Source of the DNA: Muricoccus pecuniae
GTDB lineage: Bacteria > Pseudomonadota > Alphaproteobacteria > Acetobacterales > Acetobacteraceae
Length of the DNA: 64,000 bases
Reading direction: 5' to 3'
Assembly (NCBI RefSeq): GCF_014199205.1
Contig: NZ_JACIJD010000002.1
Location: forward strand, 62,001-126,000
Part shown: piece after piece, positions 25,027 to 33,737 of the stretch
Layout: each line of letters starts with the position of its first letter
How positions within the stretch are numbered: the stretch's first letter is position 1
Position numbers and translations under genes: made by a program
The notes under the pieces: model-generated
Told to the model about the DNA's origin: nothing
Databases searched by the model: none
Seen by the model: only the letters and a program-made list of their open reading frames with translations

Positions 25027-25049
25027 TCGCGATCCCCGGGGGATCGCGA
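25027..25049. promoter_or_regulatory. perfect 23-nt palindrome upstream of the carbamoylase
   Basis: Bases 25027-25049 form an inverted repeat with 11-bp arms TCGCGATCCCC / GGGGATCGCGA around one central G. It lies 49 bp upstream of the carbamoylase ATG and 70 bp after the permease stop. With no T-run it is a poor terminator; the tight symmetry fits a dimeric repressor operator or an RNA hairpin. A second partial arm GGGGATC precedes it. Confidence 0.5.
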
Positions 25050-25098
25050 GCAGCGCTTCCCCGGGCCCTCCGCCACGGGCCCGACCCGCGCAGGACCC

Positions 25099-26046
25099 AT
25101 GACCATGCCCCGCATTCTCCGCCTCGCCGCCGCCCAGATGGGCCCGAACCAGCGCGCCGATTCCCGGCAGGCAGTCCTCACCCGCATGATCGCGCTGCTG
25201 GAGAGGGCGGCTGGGGAGGGGGCGGAACTCGTCGTCTTCCCCGAGCTCGCCTTCACCACCTTCTTCCCGCGCTGGCTGCTCGAAGGGGCGGAGCTGGACG
25301 CCTATTACGAGGCGGCGATGCCCAACCCCGCCGTGCAGCCGCTCTTCGACCGGGCGCGGGAACTCGGGGTGGGCTTCTATGTCGGCTATGCCGAGCGCAC
25401 GCCGGAGGGCAGGCGCTACAACAGCGCTATCACGGTGGCGCCCGACGGCTCGGTCCTGGCGAAGTACCGCAAGGTCCACCTCCCCGGCTCCGTCGAGCCC
25501 CGCGCGGGGGACCGCTTCCAGCAGTTGGAGAAGCGCTACTTCGAGTATGGCGACCTCGGCTTCCCCGCCTTCCGTGGCCCGGCGGAATGGGGCGCGCCGG
25601 TCATGGGCATGCTCGTCTGCAACGACCGCCGCTGGCCCGAGGCCTGGCGCGTCTATGCCCTGCAAGGGGTGGAGCTGATGGTGGTCGGCTACAACTCCGC
25701 GGCCTATGACCCCAATGGCGGTTCAACCGAGAACGAGGAGATCCGCACCTTCCACTCCACCCTCGCGGCCCAGGCCAACGCCTATATGAACGCCACCTGG
25801 GCGGTGAGCGTGGCCAAGGCGGGCAATGAGGACGGGTCGGGCCTCATCGGCGGCTCGGTGATCGTGGACCCGAACGGGGTCATCGTCGCCCAGGCGCGGA
25901 CACTGGGGGACGAGGTGCTGGTGGCCGATTGCGACCTCGACCTCACCCGCCAGGGCAAGGAGAAGATGTTCAACTTCGCCGCCCATCGCCGGCCCGAGCA
26001 CTATCGCCGCATCGTGGAGCAGGTCGGCGCCGAGCCGCCCGCCTGA
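25099..26046 (+). CDS. N-carbamoyl-D-amino-acid hydrolase-like amidohydrolase
   Basis: A 315-residue nitrilase-superfamily enzyme that resembles Agrobacterium D-carbamoylase through its whole length (ELAFTTFFPRW, KYRKVHLPG, CNDRRWPEAWR, FNFAAHRRPEHY). The Glu-Lys-Cys triad is Glu49, Lys125, Cys174. It would cleave an N-carbamoyl amino acid to amino acid, CO2 and ammonia, the last step of hydantoin or reductive pyrimidine breakdown. Close to a RutG-like permease in the same direction. D-specificity is inferred from resemblance only. Confidence 0.87.
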   Translation: MTMPRILRLAAAQMGPNQRADSRQAVLTRMIALLERAAGEGAELVVFPELAFTTFFPRWLLEGAELDAYYEAAMPNPAVQPLFDRARELGVGFYVGYAERTPEGRRYNSAITVAPDGSVLAKYRKVHLPGSVEPRAGDRFQQLEKRYFEYGDLGFPAFRGPAEWGAPVMGMLVCNDRRWPEAWRVYALQGVELMVVGYNSAAYDPNGGSTENEEIRTFHSTLAAQANAYMNATWAVSVAKAGNEDGSGLIGGSVIVDPNGVIVAQARTLGDEVLVADCDLDLTRQGKEKMFNFAAHRRPEHYRRIVEQVGAEPPA

Positions 26047-26055
26047 GACGCGCCC

Positions 26056-26784
26056 TTAGTCGCTCGGCCCGGAGACCTTGTCGGGATAGTTGCAGAAGGC
26101 GCGCGCGACGCAGTGCCAGCACTCCGGCCGCCGCGCCTTGCAGACATAGCGCCCGTGCAGAATCAGCCAGTGATGCGCGTCCCGCAGCAGCTCCGGCGGG
26201 CAGCGCTTCACCAGCGCGTCCTCCACCGCCCGCGGCGTGTCGCCGGGCGCGAGCCCCGTGCGGTTGCCCAGGCGGAAGATATGGGTGTCCACCGCCATGG
26301 CGTTCTCGCCGAAGGCGACGTTCAGCACGACATTGGCGGTCTTGCGCCCGACGCCGGGCAGCGCCTCCAGCGCCTCGCGCTCCCGCGGCACCTCGCCGCC
26401 ATGGCGCTCCAGCAGCAGGGAGGCGAGCGCCGCCACGTTCTTCGCCTTCGCCTGCCACAGCCCCAGCCGCCGGATGTGGCGCGCGATGCCCTCCGCCCCG
26501 AGCGCCGCCATGGAGGCCGCGTCGGGCGCCTCCTCGAAGAGGGTGGCGGTGGCCTTGTTCACCGCGATGTCGGTCGTCTGGGCGGAGAGGACGACGGCGA
26601 CCAGCAGGGTGAAGGGATCCCGGTACTCCAACTCCGGCTGCGGCGCCGGATTCGCCTCGGCGAGCGCGCGGATGAACCCCGCCGCCTGCGCCGCCGCCAT
26701 CCGCCTCGCCCGGCGGGGCTGGCGGGCGGTGCCGTGGAGGGGAGGGGGCGGGATGCGCGGGGGGCGGCTCACGGAACTTCCCAT
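26056..26784 (-). CDS. nth: endonuclease III
   Basis: A base-excision-repair DNA glycosylase/AP lyase that removes oxidised pyrimidines. The helix-hairpin-helix LPGVGRKTANV carries the catalytic lysine, VDTHIFRL the catalytic aspartate, and the C-terminal C-x6-C-x2-C-x5-C (CKARRPECWHCVARAFC) binds a 4Fe-4S cluster. The 242-residue frame has an extra basic proline-rich N-terminus; an internal ATG at 26700 would give 214 residues, the E. coli length. Convergent with the carbamoylase, divergent from the DUF2244 gene. Confidence 0.95.
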   Translation of the reverse strand: MGSSVSRPPRIPPPPLHGTARQPRRARRMAAAQAAGFIRALAEANPAPQPELEYRDPFTLLVAVVLSAQTTDIAVNKATATLFEEAPDAASMAALGAEGIARHIRRLGLWQAKAKNVAALASLLLERHGGEVPREREALEALPGVGRKTANVVLNVAFGENAMAVDTHIFRLGNRTGLAPGDTPRAVEDALVKRCPPELLRDAHHWLILHGRYVCKARRPECWHCVARAFCNYPDKVSGPSD

Positions 26785-26837
26785 AACGCCTCACCGCTTC
26801 CCGTAGGAAGTCCGCCCGGGCACGCTATCTATCGCCA

Positions 26838-27344
26838 ATGAGCAGCGCGCAGGAACGTCCCCTCTTCGAGGCCCTGAGCACCCCGCACCAGTCCGGCACC
26901 CAGACGGGGCTGCGGGTCGTTGCCGGGCTGGTGACGCTCGGCTCGGCCGGGCTGACGGCGCTGTTCTGGTCCCTCGGCGCCTGGCCGGTGGCCGGCTTCA
27001 TGGGCGGGGAGGTGCTGCTCGTGCTCGGGCTGCTGCGCGCGCACCGCCGATGGTCCTCCCGCATGGCGGAGCGGATCACCCTGGCCGACGGCCGCCTGCG
27101 CGTGGACCGCACCGATCGCCGTGGCCGGCAGCAGGCGCTGGAGTTCGAGGCCTACTGGGCCCGGGTCACCCTCACCCCTCGACCGGGGCGGGTGAGCGAG
27201 CTGCGCCTCTCCGCGCGGGCGCGCTCGACGGAGATCGGGCACTTCCTCGGTGAGGAGAACAAAACGGACCTCGCACAGGCCCTCGAGAGAGCCCTGCACA
27301 GCTACCGCAGCCCGGTTTTCGACAATCCGCAGACCCGCGGCTGA
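26838..27344 (+). CDS. DUF2244 membrane protein
   Basis: A 168-residue protein with two membrane helices (about 28-70) and a soluble C-terminal part that follows the DUF2244 pattern (RITLADGRLRVDRTDRRG; ARSTEIGHFLGEENKTDLA). DUF2244 proteins are commonly found beside nth in alphaproteobacteria, as here. Function unknown. Confidence 0.8.
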   Translation: MSSAQERPLFEALSTPHQSGTQTGLRVVAGLVTLGSAGLTALFWSLGAWPVAGFMGGEVLLVLGLLRAHRRWSSRMAERITLADGRLRVDRTDRRGRQQALEFEAYWARVTLTPRPGRVSELRLSARARSTEIGHFLGEENKTDLAQALERALHSYRSPVFDNPQTRG

Positions 27345-27354
27345 GGGGAAGGAT

Positions 27355-27376
27355 TCCGGGGCCGCGCTGCCCCGGA
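27355..27376. terminator. bidirectional hairpin between convergent genes
   Basis: TCCGGGG (27355-27361) pairs with CCCCGGA (27370-27376) around an 8-nt loop, with AT-rich flanks (GGAT before, TTTG after). Its place between the converging DUF2244 and XRE genes suggests a shared terminator. Confidence 0.6.
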
Positions 27377-27385
27377 TTTGGGAAA

Positions 27386-27841
27386 CTATTCGGTCGGCGC
27401 GAGGCTCTTGATGAGGTCGAAGACCCTCTTGCGCACCGCCGGCTCGGTAATCCGGTAGTAAGCTCGGACGAGTTCGAGCGTCTCGCGCTTATGAAGTGTA
27501 TCGTCCTCGAAACCTTCCTGGGTCTCGGCGAAGCCCGCCAGGCGCGACCGGAAGCCGGAGGCGGCCCCGCCCATGCTGTCGGGCATGTCATCGAAGAAGA
27601 ACCCGATCGGAACATCGAGGACGCGCGCCAAGTCAAACAGCCGGCTCGCACCGATCCGGTTAACACCGCGCTCGTATTTCTGAACCTGCTGGAAGGTAAG
27701 CCCCAGCGCTTCGCCAAGCTTCTCTTGGCTCATCCCCAATAAGGTGCGGCGCAGCCTTACGCGGCTGCCCACATGAACATCGATCGGGCTCGGCCGATGC
27801 TCAACCTTTTCATTGCGCTCAAGCGCCTCCTCACCCGACAT
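27386..27841 (-). CDS. XRE-family transcriptional regulator
   Basis: A 151-residue regulator with a Cro/C1 helix-turn-helix at about residues 20-75 (VGSRVRLRRTLLGMSQEKLG, then TFQQVQKYERGVNRIG). The C-terminal 60 residues are an acidic helical region seen in the short alphaproteobacterial XRE proteins next to lnt. ATG 27841 is chosen because GAAGG lies about 10 bp upstream; ATG 27850 abuts that site. It lies at the end of the conserved miaB-phoH-ybeY-corC-lnt block. Targets unknown. Confidence 0.85.
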   Translation of the reverse strand: MSGEEALERNEKVEHRPSPIDVHVGSRVRLRRTLLGMSQEKLGEALGLTFQQVQKYERGVNRIGASRLFDLARVLDVPIGFFFDDMPDSMGGAASGFRSRLAGFAETQEGFEDDTLHKRETLELVRAYYRITEPAVRKRVFDLIKSLAPTE

Positions 27842-27946
27842 TGGCGCCATTCCTTCGTCTGACCAGGCAGGGGAGCGGCGCACGTCCTGCACACCATGGG
27901 TCAAGCAGCAAAGCCACACACCCCATAGAACCCTGCAATCCTTAAT

Positions 27947-27976
27947 AAGATTGGGGGCGTCCTAACGATTTGTCAA
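27947..27976 (-). promoter_or_regulatory. candidate sigma-70 promoter of the XRE gene in an AT-rich gap
   Basis: Minus-strand TTGACA (27976-27971) is a perfect -35 hexamer; AATCTT (27952-27947) at 18-bp spacing is a weak -10. The gap 27920-28046 is strikingly AT-rich compared with everything around it (ATTCTAAATAAATGG, ATTAAGGATTG), as expected of a promoter region or a silencer-bound tract. Confidence 0.45.
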
Positions 27977-28046
27977 CTCTTTCGAGAATTCTAAATAAAT
28001 GGACACGACCTTGTGTTTGACGTTAATTTAGGAATGAAGGTCTAAG

Positions 28047-29570
28047 TCACCCCCGGCGGCGCGAGGCGAGAAGGCCGCCGAGAAGGGCCAGCAGGGTGAG
28101 CGCCGCGGGAACTATCAGACCGAAGCGGGAGAAAGCTGTGGGCTCTCCCGCTCTTGGCAAGGGCGAGAGTGCAACGCCGGTTTCGCCTAGGGGGAGGCGG
28201 GCCGCCTCCCGTCCGCGGGAGTCAAAACTTGCGGAAATGCCGGTCTGTGCGGCCCGGGCGAGGGGCAGCCCTTCCTCCACCGCGCGCAGCCGGGCGGCGG
28301 CGAGGTGCTGGTAAGGGCCGGCGGAGATGCCGAACCAGGCGTCGTTGGTGATGTTCAGCAGCCAGCCCGGCCGCTCCGCCCCGACCACCGCGCCGGGGAA
28401 GATCACCTCGTAGCAGATGAGCGGTCCCGCCGGCGGCAGGCCGGGCAGGGGCAGCGCCACCGGCCCCGGCCCCGCGCCGAAATCCACCCCGCCCCGGATT
28501 ACCCGGATCGGCAGCAGGCCGGAGAGCGGCATGTACTCGCCGAAGGGCACGAGATGGGACTTGTCGTAGAGCGCGGCCACCTCCGCGTCCGGCCCCAGGG
28601 CGACGAGGCTGTTGAACAGCTTGCTCGCCCGCCGGTCCGGGCCCCATTCCGCGCGCACCGTGCCGGCCAGCAGCAGTCCGTCCGGCGGCAGGGCCGCGGC
28701 CGCGATCCGCCGCGCCTCGGGATCGTCCGCCAGGAGGAAGGGACTCGCCGTCTCCGGCCAGATGATGACGGGGCGCGTGCCCGGCGCCTCCCGCAACGCC
28801 GCCTCCGCCCCCTCGCGGCTCAGCTCGAGGTAGCGGCGGAAGATCGGCCAGCGCGTCTCCTCCCGCCACTTCGCCTCCTGCGCCACATTGCCCTGCACGA
28901 GCACGAGGGTGACCGGGAGCGGCTCGGGTTCCGCCGGCCAGAGCCGCGCGGCGCCGAAGCCCGCGAAGGCCAGCATCGCCGCCAGCCCGCCCGCCATCGC
29001 CCGCCGCCCGAGCAGCGGCGTGCAGGCCAGCAGCACGGTGACGAGGGAGAGCCCGTGCGCGCCGATCACCGAGGCCGCCTGCACGGGCAGGGCGGCGAAG
29101 GCCCAGACCGAGCCGAGCAGGTTCCAGGGGAAGCCCGTGAAGGCCCAGCCGCGCACGAATTCCGCCAGTACCCAGCCGCCCGCCAGCACCAGCGCCCGCG
29201 GCCAGCCCGGCCGGGCGCGCCAGGCGAGCACCGCCGGGATCGCGCTGTAGATCCCCATCCAGAGGGCGAGCAGCGGCACCGCGAGCGGGACGAGCCACCA
29301 GAGCCGCTCCGCCTCCGTGAGGATGGAGTAGGTGATCCAGTAGAGGCCGACGGTGTGGTGTCCCCATCCGAAGGCCCAGCCGATCAGCGCCGCGCGCTTC
29401 CACCCCTCCGCCCGGCCGAGCAGGACGAGCAGGCCGGGCAGGGCGAGCAGCAGCAAGGGGATGAGATGGAGCGGCGGCATGGCCAGCGCGGCCAGCCCGC
29501 CCAGGCCGAAAGCCGTGACGAGCCCGCGCCAGCCGGCGCGCGACTCCAAGTGCCGGATCAATCGCTGCAC
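28047..29570 (-). CDS. lnt: apolipoprotein N-acyltransferase
   Basis: A 507-residue inner-membrane enzyme that adds the third acyl chain to lipoproteins. N-terminal membrane helices precede a nitrilase-like periplasmic domain with Glu273 (WPETASPF), Lys337 (YDKSHLVPFGEY) and nucleophile Cys386 (ICYEVIFPG), matching E. coli Glu267/Lys335/Cys387. A final membrane helix closes it. GTG 29570 starts 10 bp after the corC stop; a start at 29660 would run into corC and add a non-conserved arginine-rich stretch. Confidence 0.94.
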   Translation of the reverse strand: MQRLIRHLESRAGWRGLVTAFGLGGLAALAMPPLHLIPLLLLALPGLLVLLGRAEGWKRAALIGWAFGWGHHTVGLYWITYSILTEAERLWWLVPLAVPLLALWMGIYSAIPAVLAWRARPGWPRALVLAGGWVLAEFVRGWAFTGFPWNLLGSVWAFAALPVQAASVIGAHGLSLVTVLLACTPLLGRRAMAGGLAAMLAFAGFGAARLWPAEPEPLPVTLVLVQGNVAQEAKWREETRWPIFRRYLELSREGAEAALREAPGTRPVIIWPETASPFLLADDPEARRIAAAALPPDGLLLAGTVRAEWGPDRRASKLFNSLVALGPDAEVAALYDKSHLVPFGEYMPLSGLLPIRVIRGGVDFGAGPGPVALPLPGLPPAGPLICYEVIFPGAVVGAERPGWLLNITNDAWFGISAGPYQHLAAARLRAVEEGLPLARAAQTGISASFDSRGREAARLPLGETGVALSPLPRAGEPTAFSRFGLIVPAALTLLALLGGLLASRRRG

Positions 29571-29580
29571 GGCTCTCTGC

Positions 29581-30531
29581 TTACTCCGCCGCCCGCGACG
29601 CGGCCTGCCCCGTCCCGTCCGGGCCCGCGAGGCCCGGTGCGGCGCCGCCGGAGAGATCACCCGCCGGCGCGGCCGGGCGGCGCACCCTGATGCGCCGGAT
29701 GCGGCGCGGATCGCTCTCCAGCACCCGGAACTCCAGCCCGGTGGAGTGCGAGACCAGCTCCCCCCGCGCGGGCACGCGCCCGGCCAGGGTGAAGACGAGC
29801 CCGCCCACCGTGTCGATGTCCTGGTTGCGCTCCTCGGTCGTCAGCACCTCGCCCATCCGGGCCTCGAAGTCCTCGACCTTCATGCGGGCGTCGAGGTCGA
29901 GGCTGCCATCCGGCCGCTCGGTGAACTGGGGCTGCACCTCCTCGTCGTGCTCGTCCGAGATGTCGCCGACGATCGTCTCGACGAGGTCCTCGATCGTCAC
30001 CAGCCCGTCGATGCCGCCGTACTCGTCGACGACGAGCGCCATATGCGTGCGCCCCTCGCGCATCTGCAGCAGCAGGTCCAGCACGGGCACCTGGGGCACG
30101 ACGAAAAGGAGGGGGCGGAGCACCGCCTCCAGCGAGAAGGGCTCGCCATCCTGCCCCACCGCGGCGAAGACGTCCTTTATGTGGATCATGCCGCGGATGT
30201 CGTCGAGATCGCCGTTATAGACGGGGAAGCGGCTGTGGCCCTCGCGCTGGATCAGCCGGATCGCCTCGTCCAGCGTCAGGTCGCAGGGCATGCCGATGAT
30301 GTCGGCGCGGGGGATCATCACGTCCACCGCGGTCTTGTTCCGCAGCTTCAGCACGTTGCCGAGGATGACGCGCTCGTTCATGTCCAGCGCGTCGGCGGTG
30401 GGCTCGCCCTCCTCCTCGCCCTCGACCAGCGCCTCCACCTGGTCGCGCACGCTCTCGGCCTCGCGCCGGCGGAGCAGGCCCTGGAACTTCCAGAGCAGGC
30501 TGTTGCGGTCCGGTGCCTGGCGATCGCTCAT
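29581..30531 (-). CDS. corC: CBS-domain CorC/TlyC-type protein
   Basis: A 316-residue cytoplasmic protein of the CorC/YbeX family: two CBS domains (about 75-200, including VMIPRADIIGMP and LVVDEYGGIDGLVTIED) and a C-terminal CorC_HlyC domain (about 215-300). No membrane DUF21 domain. It overlaps ybeY by 4 bp and precedes lnt, the widely conserved ybeY-ybeX-lnt arrangement. Linked in other bacteria to ribosome homeostasis and magnesium efflux. Confidence 0.9.
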   Translation of the reverse strand: MSDRQAPDRNSLLWKFQGLLRRREAESVRDQVEALVEGEEEGEPTADALDMNERVILGNVLKLRNKTAVDVMIPRADIIGMPCDLTLDEAIRLIQREGHSRFPVYNGDLDDIRGMIHIKDVFAAVGQDGEPFSLEAVLRPLLFVVPQVPVLDLLLQMREGRTHMALVVDEYGGIDGLVTIEDLVETIVGDISDEHDEEVQPQFTERPDGSLDLDARMKVEDFEARMGEVLTTEERNQDIDTVGGLVFTLAGRVPARGELVSHSTGLEFRVLESDPRRIRRIRVRRPAAPAGDLSGGAAPGLAGPDGTGQAASRAAE

Positions 30532-31061
30532 GCCACGCCCCTCCAGGGATTGGGCAAGGCGAGCCGGCGCATGATCCGCGCCTCCGCCCTCTCCATACGC
30601 CGCGCCTCGCCCGCATGCAGGTGATCGTGGCCCAGCAGGTGCAGCACGCCGTGGGCGACGAGATGGGAGAGATGCGCCATCACGCTCCGCCCGGCCACCC
30701 GCGCCTCACGCCGGACGACGCCGAGCGCCAGCGCCACGTCCCCGGGCAGGCCGGGATGGAGCGGGGGGAAGGAGAGGACGTTGGTGGGCTTCACCTTGCC
30801 CCGGTGATCGCCGTTCAGGCGCTTCACCTGGTGATCGCCCGTCAGCAGGACGGTGACGGCAGCGATGCCGTCCTCATCCGGCCCGCCCTCGGCGAAGGCG
30901 GCCGCGGCCGCGCGGCGCGCGACCTCCTGCACGCGGGGCACGGCGGACCGCCATGCGGGGTCCTCCAGCACCACCTCGATGTCGAAACCGCACCCGGCAT
31001 CCTCGCCGGGTGCTCCGTAGATCGGCCCAGCGGCTTCACCGCCGGGCGGGCGACTGCCCAC
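30528..31061 (-). CDS. ybeY: rRNA maturation endoribonuclease YbeY
   Basis: A 177-residue metal-dependent RNase acting in 16S rRNA 3' maturation. The zinc motif H-x3-H-x5-H is present (HGVLHLLGHDH) and the upstream conserved KPTNVLSFP region is intact. The frame is open to 31187 inside phoH, but GTG 31061, 7 bp after the phoH stop with AGGGAAGAG before it, gives the usual length. Its stop overlaps corC (ATGA). Confidence 0.93.
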   Translation of the reverse strand: MGSRPPGGEAAGPIYGAPGEDAGCGFDIEVVLEDPAWRSAVPRVQEVARRAAAAAFAEGGPDEDGIAAVTVLLTGDHQVKRLNGDHRGKVKPTNVLSFPPLHPGLPGDVALALGVVRREARVAGRSVMAHLSHLVAHGVLHLLGHDHLHAGEARRMERAEARIMRRLALPNPWRGVA

Positions 31062-31068
31062 CTCTTCC

Positions 31069-32175
31069 CTACTCCCTGAATTTCCCGCGCGGGGCGGGGC
31101 GGCTGTCGGAGGAGCTGATCCGCCCCTCCGCTTCCGCACGGCCATAAGCCGAGACGATCCGCCCGACCAGGGGATGCCGTACCACATCCGCCTCCCCGAA
31201 GCGCGTGATGCCGATGCCGTCCACCCCGTCGAGGATGGAGAGCGCCTCCACCAGCCCGGACTTCTGCCCCGGCGGCAGGTCCACCTGAGAGGGGTCGCCC
31301 GTGATCACCATCCGCGTGCCCTCGCCCATGCGGGTGAGGAACATCTTCATCTGGGCCGGCGTGGTGTTCTGCGCCTCGTCCAGGATGGCGAAGGCGTGGG
31401 CGAGGGTCCGGCCGCGCATGAAGGCCAGCGGCGCGATCTCGATCTCGCCCGAGACGAGGCGGCGCGCCACCTGGTCGGCCGGCATCATGTCGTGCAGCGC
31501 GTCGTAGAGGGGGCGGAGATAGGGATCGACCTTCTCCTTCATGTCGCCGGGCAGGAAGCCCAGCCGCTCCCCGGCCTCGACCGCGGGGCGGGAGAGGATG
31601 ATCCGGTCCACGCGCCCCGCCATCAGCAGCGCGACGCCCTGCGCCACGGCCAGGTAGGTCTTGCCCGTGCCCGCGGGCCCGACGCCGAAGACCATCTCCT
31701 GGTTCTGGAGCATGTCCATGTAGCCCGCCTGCGTCCGGCTGCGCGGGGCGATGGCGCCCTTGCGCGTGCGGATCGCCGGCATGTCGGCCAGCGGCAGCCG
31801 CGGGTCCTCCGCGGGCCCGTCCGCCATGCGAAGCGCCGCCTCGACCTCGGCCATTCCCGTCACGTCCCCTCTCTCGATTCGCTGCCAGAGCGACCGCAGC
31901 ACCGATTCCGCCAGCCCCGTCGCCTCGGCCCCGCCGCTGATCGTCGCCCGGTTGCCGCGGGACGCGATCCGGACACCCAATCGCTGCTCGATGCGCGAGA
32001 GGTGCCGGTCGTGCTCCCCGTAGAGCATCGGCAACAGCGCGTTGTCGTCGAAGCTCAGGGTCACGGTCCGCGGCGCGTCCGGCGGGAAGCCGGGGCGGGC
32101 CAGGTCACGAAGACCGGGCGAGCGGGGCTCGGGCCGGAGGGCGATCCCCCCGGCGGGGGCGGCGATCTGGGTCAA
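31069..32175 (-). CDS. phoH: PhoH-family ATPase
   Basis: A 368-residue PhoH/YbeZ-type P-loop ATPase. Walker A is [11 protein letters not shown] near residue 165 and Walker [11 protein letters not shown] near residue 265; the N-terminal 100 residues are a KH-like RNA-binding region ([16 protein letters not shown]). Works with YbeY in RNA processing in other bacteria. The TTG start overlaps the miaB stop (TTGA); a GTG at the VTLSFDDN segment is a possible alternative. Confidence 0.92.
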   Translation of the reverse strand: MTQIAAPAGGIALRPEPRSPGLRDLARPGFPPDAPRTVTLSFDDNALLPMLYGEHDRHLSRIEQRLGVRIASRGNRATISGGAEATGLAESVLRSLWQRIERGDVTGMAEVEAALRMADGPAEDPRLPLADMPAIRTRKGAIAPRSRTQAGYMDMLQNQEMVFGVGPAGTGKTYLAVAQGVALLMAGRVDRIILSRPAVEAGERLGFLPGDMKEKVDPYLRPLYDALHDMMPADQVARRLVSGEIEIAPLAFMRGRTLAHAFAILDEAQNTTPAQMKMFLTRMGEGTRMVITGDPSQVDLPPGQKSGLVEALSILDGVDGIGITRFGEADVVRHPLVGRIVSAYGRAEAEGRISSSDSRPAPRGKFRE

Positions 32176-33593
32176 GCGGCGGCGGACTCCTCATGCGCCA
32201 TGGTTGCGGAGAGAGAATTGGGGAGCGCGGCCCGCAATTGCATCGAGACCACGGCGCCCACCGGGGCTGCGCCGGTTGCATGAACCGGCTGGAGCCACGG
32301 GCTGCGGCCCGCCACCTGGCCGGGATGCCGCCCCGCGCCGGTGACGAGCACATCCACCACGCGCCCGACGCAGGCGCGGTTGAAGGCGTCCTGCTGCTCC
32401 CGCAGCACGGCCTGGAGGGCCTGGAGGCGCGCGTCCTTCTCCGCCTCCGGCACGAGCCCCGCCATGGAGGCGGCCGGCGTGCCCGGGCGGGCGGAGTACT
32501 TGAAGGAATAGGCGCCCGCGAAGCCGACGCGCTCGACCAGCCGCATCGTCGCCTCGAAATCGGCCGCCCTCTCGCCGGGATGGCCCACGATGAAGTCGGA
32601 GGTCAGCGCCAGGTCCGGCCGGGCCTCGCGCAGCCGGTCCGCGAGGCGGAGGTAGAGATCCGCCTTGTGCCCCCGGTTCATCGCGGCCAGCACCCCGTCC
32701 GATCCGCTCTGCACGGGAAGGTGCAGGTAGGGCATCAGGGCGGGGATCTCCCCGTGGGCCGCGATGAGATCGTCGTCCATGTCGCGCGGGTGGCTCGTCG
32801 TGTAGCGCAGACGGGCAACGCCGGGGATCTCGGCCAGTTCCCGCAACAACCGCGCGAGGCGCCAGCTGTTGCCGCCGGGCGACTCTCCTTCCCAGGCATT
32901 CACGTTCTGCCCGAGCAGCGCGATCTCCCGCGCGCCGCCCGCCGCGAGCTGCCGCGCCTCCGCGATGATGGCCGCGGCCGGGCGGGAGAACTCGGCCCCG
33001 CGGGTGTAGGGCACCACGCAGAAGGAGCAGAACTTGTCGCAGCCCTCCTGGATCGTGAGGAAGGCGACGGGGCCCTGGGATGCCCGGGCCTCGGGCAGGT
33101 GGTCGAACTTGTCCTCGGCCGGGAAGTCCGTCTCGATCACCGCGCCCGCCGCGCGGGAGGCGCGCGCCACCATCTCCGGCAGGCGGTGATAGGTCTGCGG
33201 GCCGAGCACGATGTCCACCCAGGGCGCGCGCGCGGTGATCTCCGCGCCCTCGGCCTGGGCGACGCAGCCGGCCACCGCGATCACGGTCTGGCGTCCCTCG
33301 GCGGCGCGGGCCTTCTTCGTCTCGCGCAGGCGGCCGAGATCGGAGAAGACCTTCTCGCTCGCCTTCTCCCGGATGTGGCAGGTGTTGAGGATGACCATAT
33401 CGGCCTCCTCCGCGCTCTCGGTCGGCGCGTAACCCAGCGGGGCCAGGATGTCGGCCATCCGCCCGCTGTCATAGACGTTCATCTGGCAGCCCCAGGTGCG
33501 GATCAGGAGCTTGCGGGTGGATTTGCCGGCGGGTGCGGCCGCCCCCTTTACGGGGGCCGGACCGGCCGGAATGGGGCCGGTGGAGCTGCTCAT
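32172..33593 (-). CDS. miaB: tRNA-2-methylthio-N6-dimethylallyladenosine synthase MiaB
   Basis: A 473-residue radical-SAM methylthiotransferase that modifies A37 of UNN-reading tRNAs. The N-terminal UPF0004 domain holds the first cluster cysteines ([26 protein letters not shown]), the radical SAM motif is Cys185, Cys189, Cys192 ([10 protein letters not shown]), and a C-terminal TRAM domain ends the protein. The MiaB hallmark NTCHIREKA is exact. Coupled to phoH by a 4-bp overlap. Confidence 0.96.
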   Translation of the reverse strand: MSSSTGPIPAGPAPVKGAAAPAGKSTRKLLIRTWGCQMNVYDSGRMADILAPLGYAPTESAEEADMVILNTCHIREKASEKVFSDLGRLRETKKARAAEGRQTVIAVAGCVAQAEGAEITARAPWVDIVLGPQTYHRLPEMVARASRAAGAVIETDFPAEDKFDHLPEARASQGPVAFLTIQEGCDKFCSFCVVPYTRGAEFSRPAAAIIAEARQLAAGGAREIALLGQNVNAWEGESPGGNSWRLARLLRELAEIPGVARLRYTTSHPRDMDDDLIAAHGEIPALMPYLHLPVQSGSDGVLAAMNRGHKADLYLRLADRLREARPDLALTSDFIVGHPGERAADFEATMRLVERVGFAGAYSFKYSARPGTPAASMAGLVPEAEKDARLQALQAVLREQQDAFNRACVGRVVDVLVTGAGRHPGQVAGRSPWLQPVHATGAAPVGAVVSMQLRAALPNSLSATMAHEESAAA

Positions 33594-33737
33594 GCGGAGA
33601 AAGACCCTCTCGTTCCAGAACCGGGGGTCCTGGGCCGGGGGGATGTGCGGCGCTGGGCCTTCCAGGTCAAGAAAAGCCCGGGCGCGGCGTGAGTGGCGCG
33701 TCCATGGGGGGAGCGTTGCGGGGCCGGACGATTCCCG

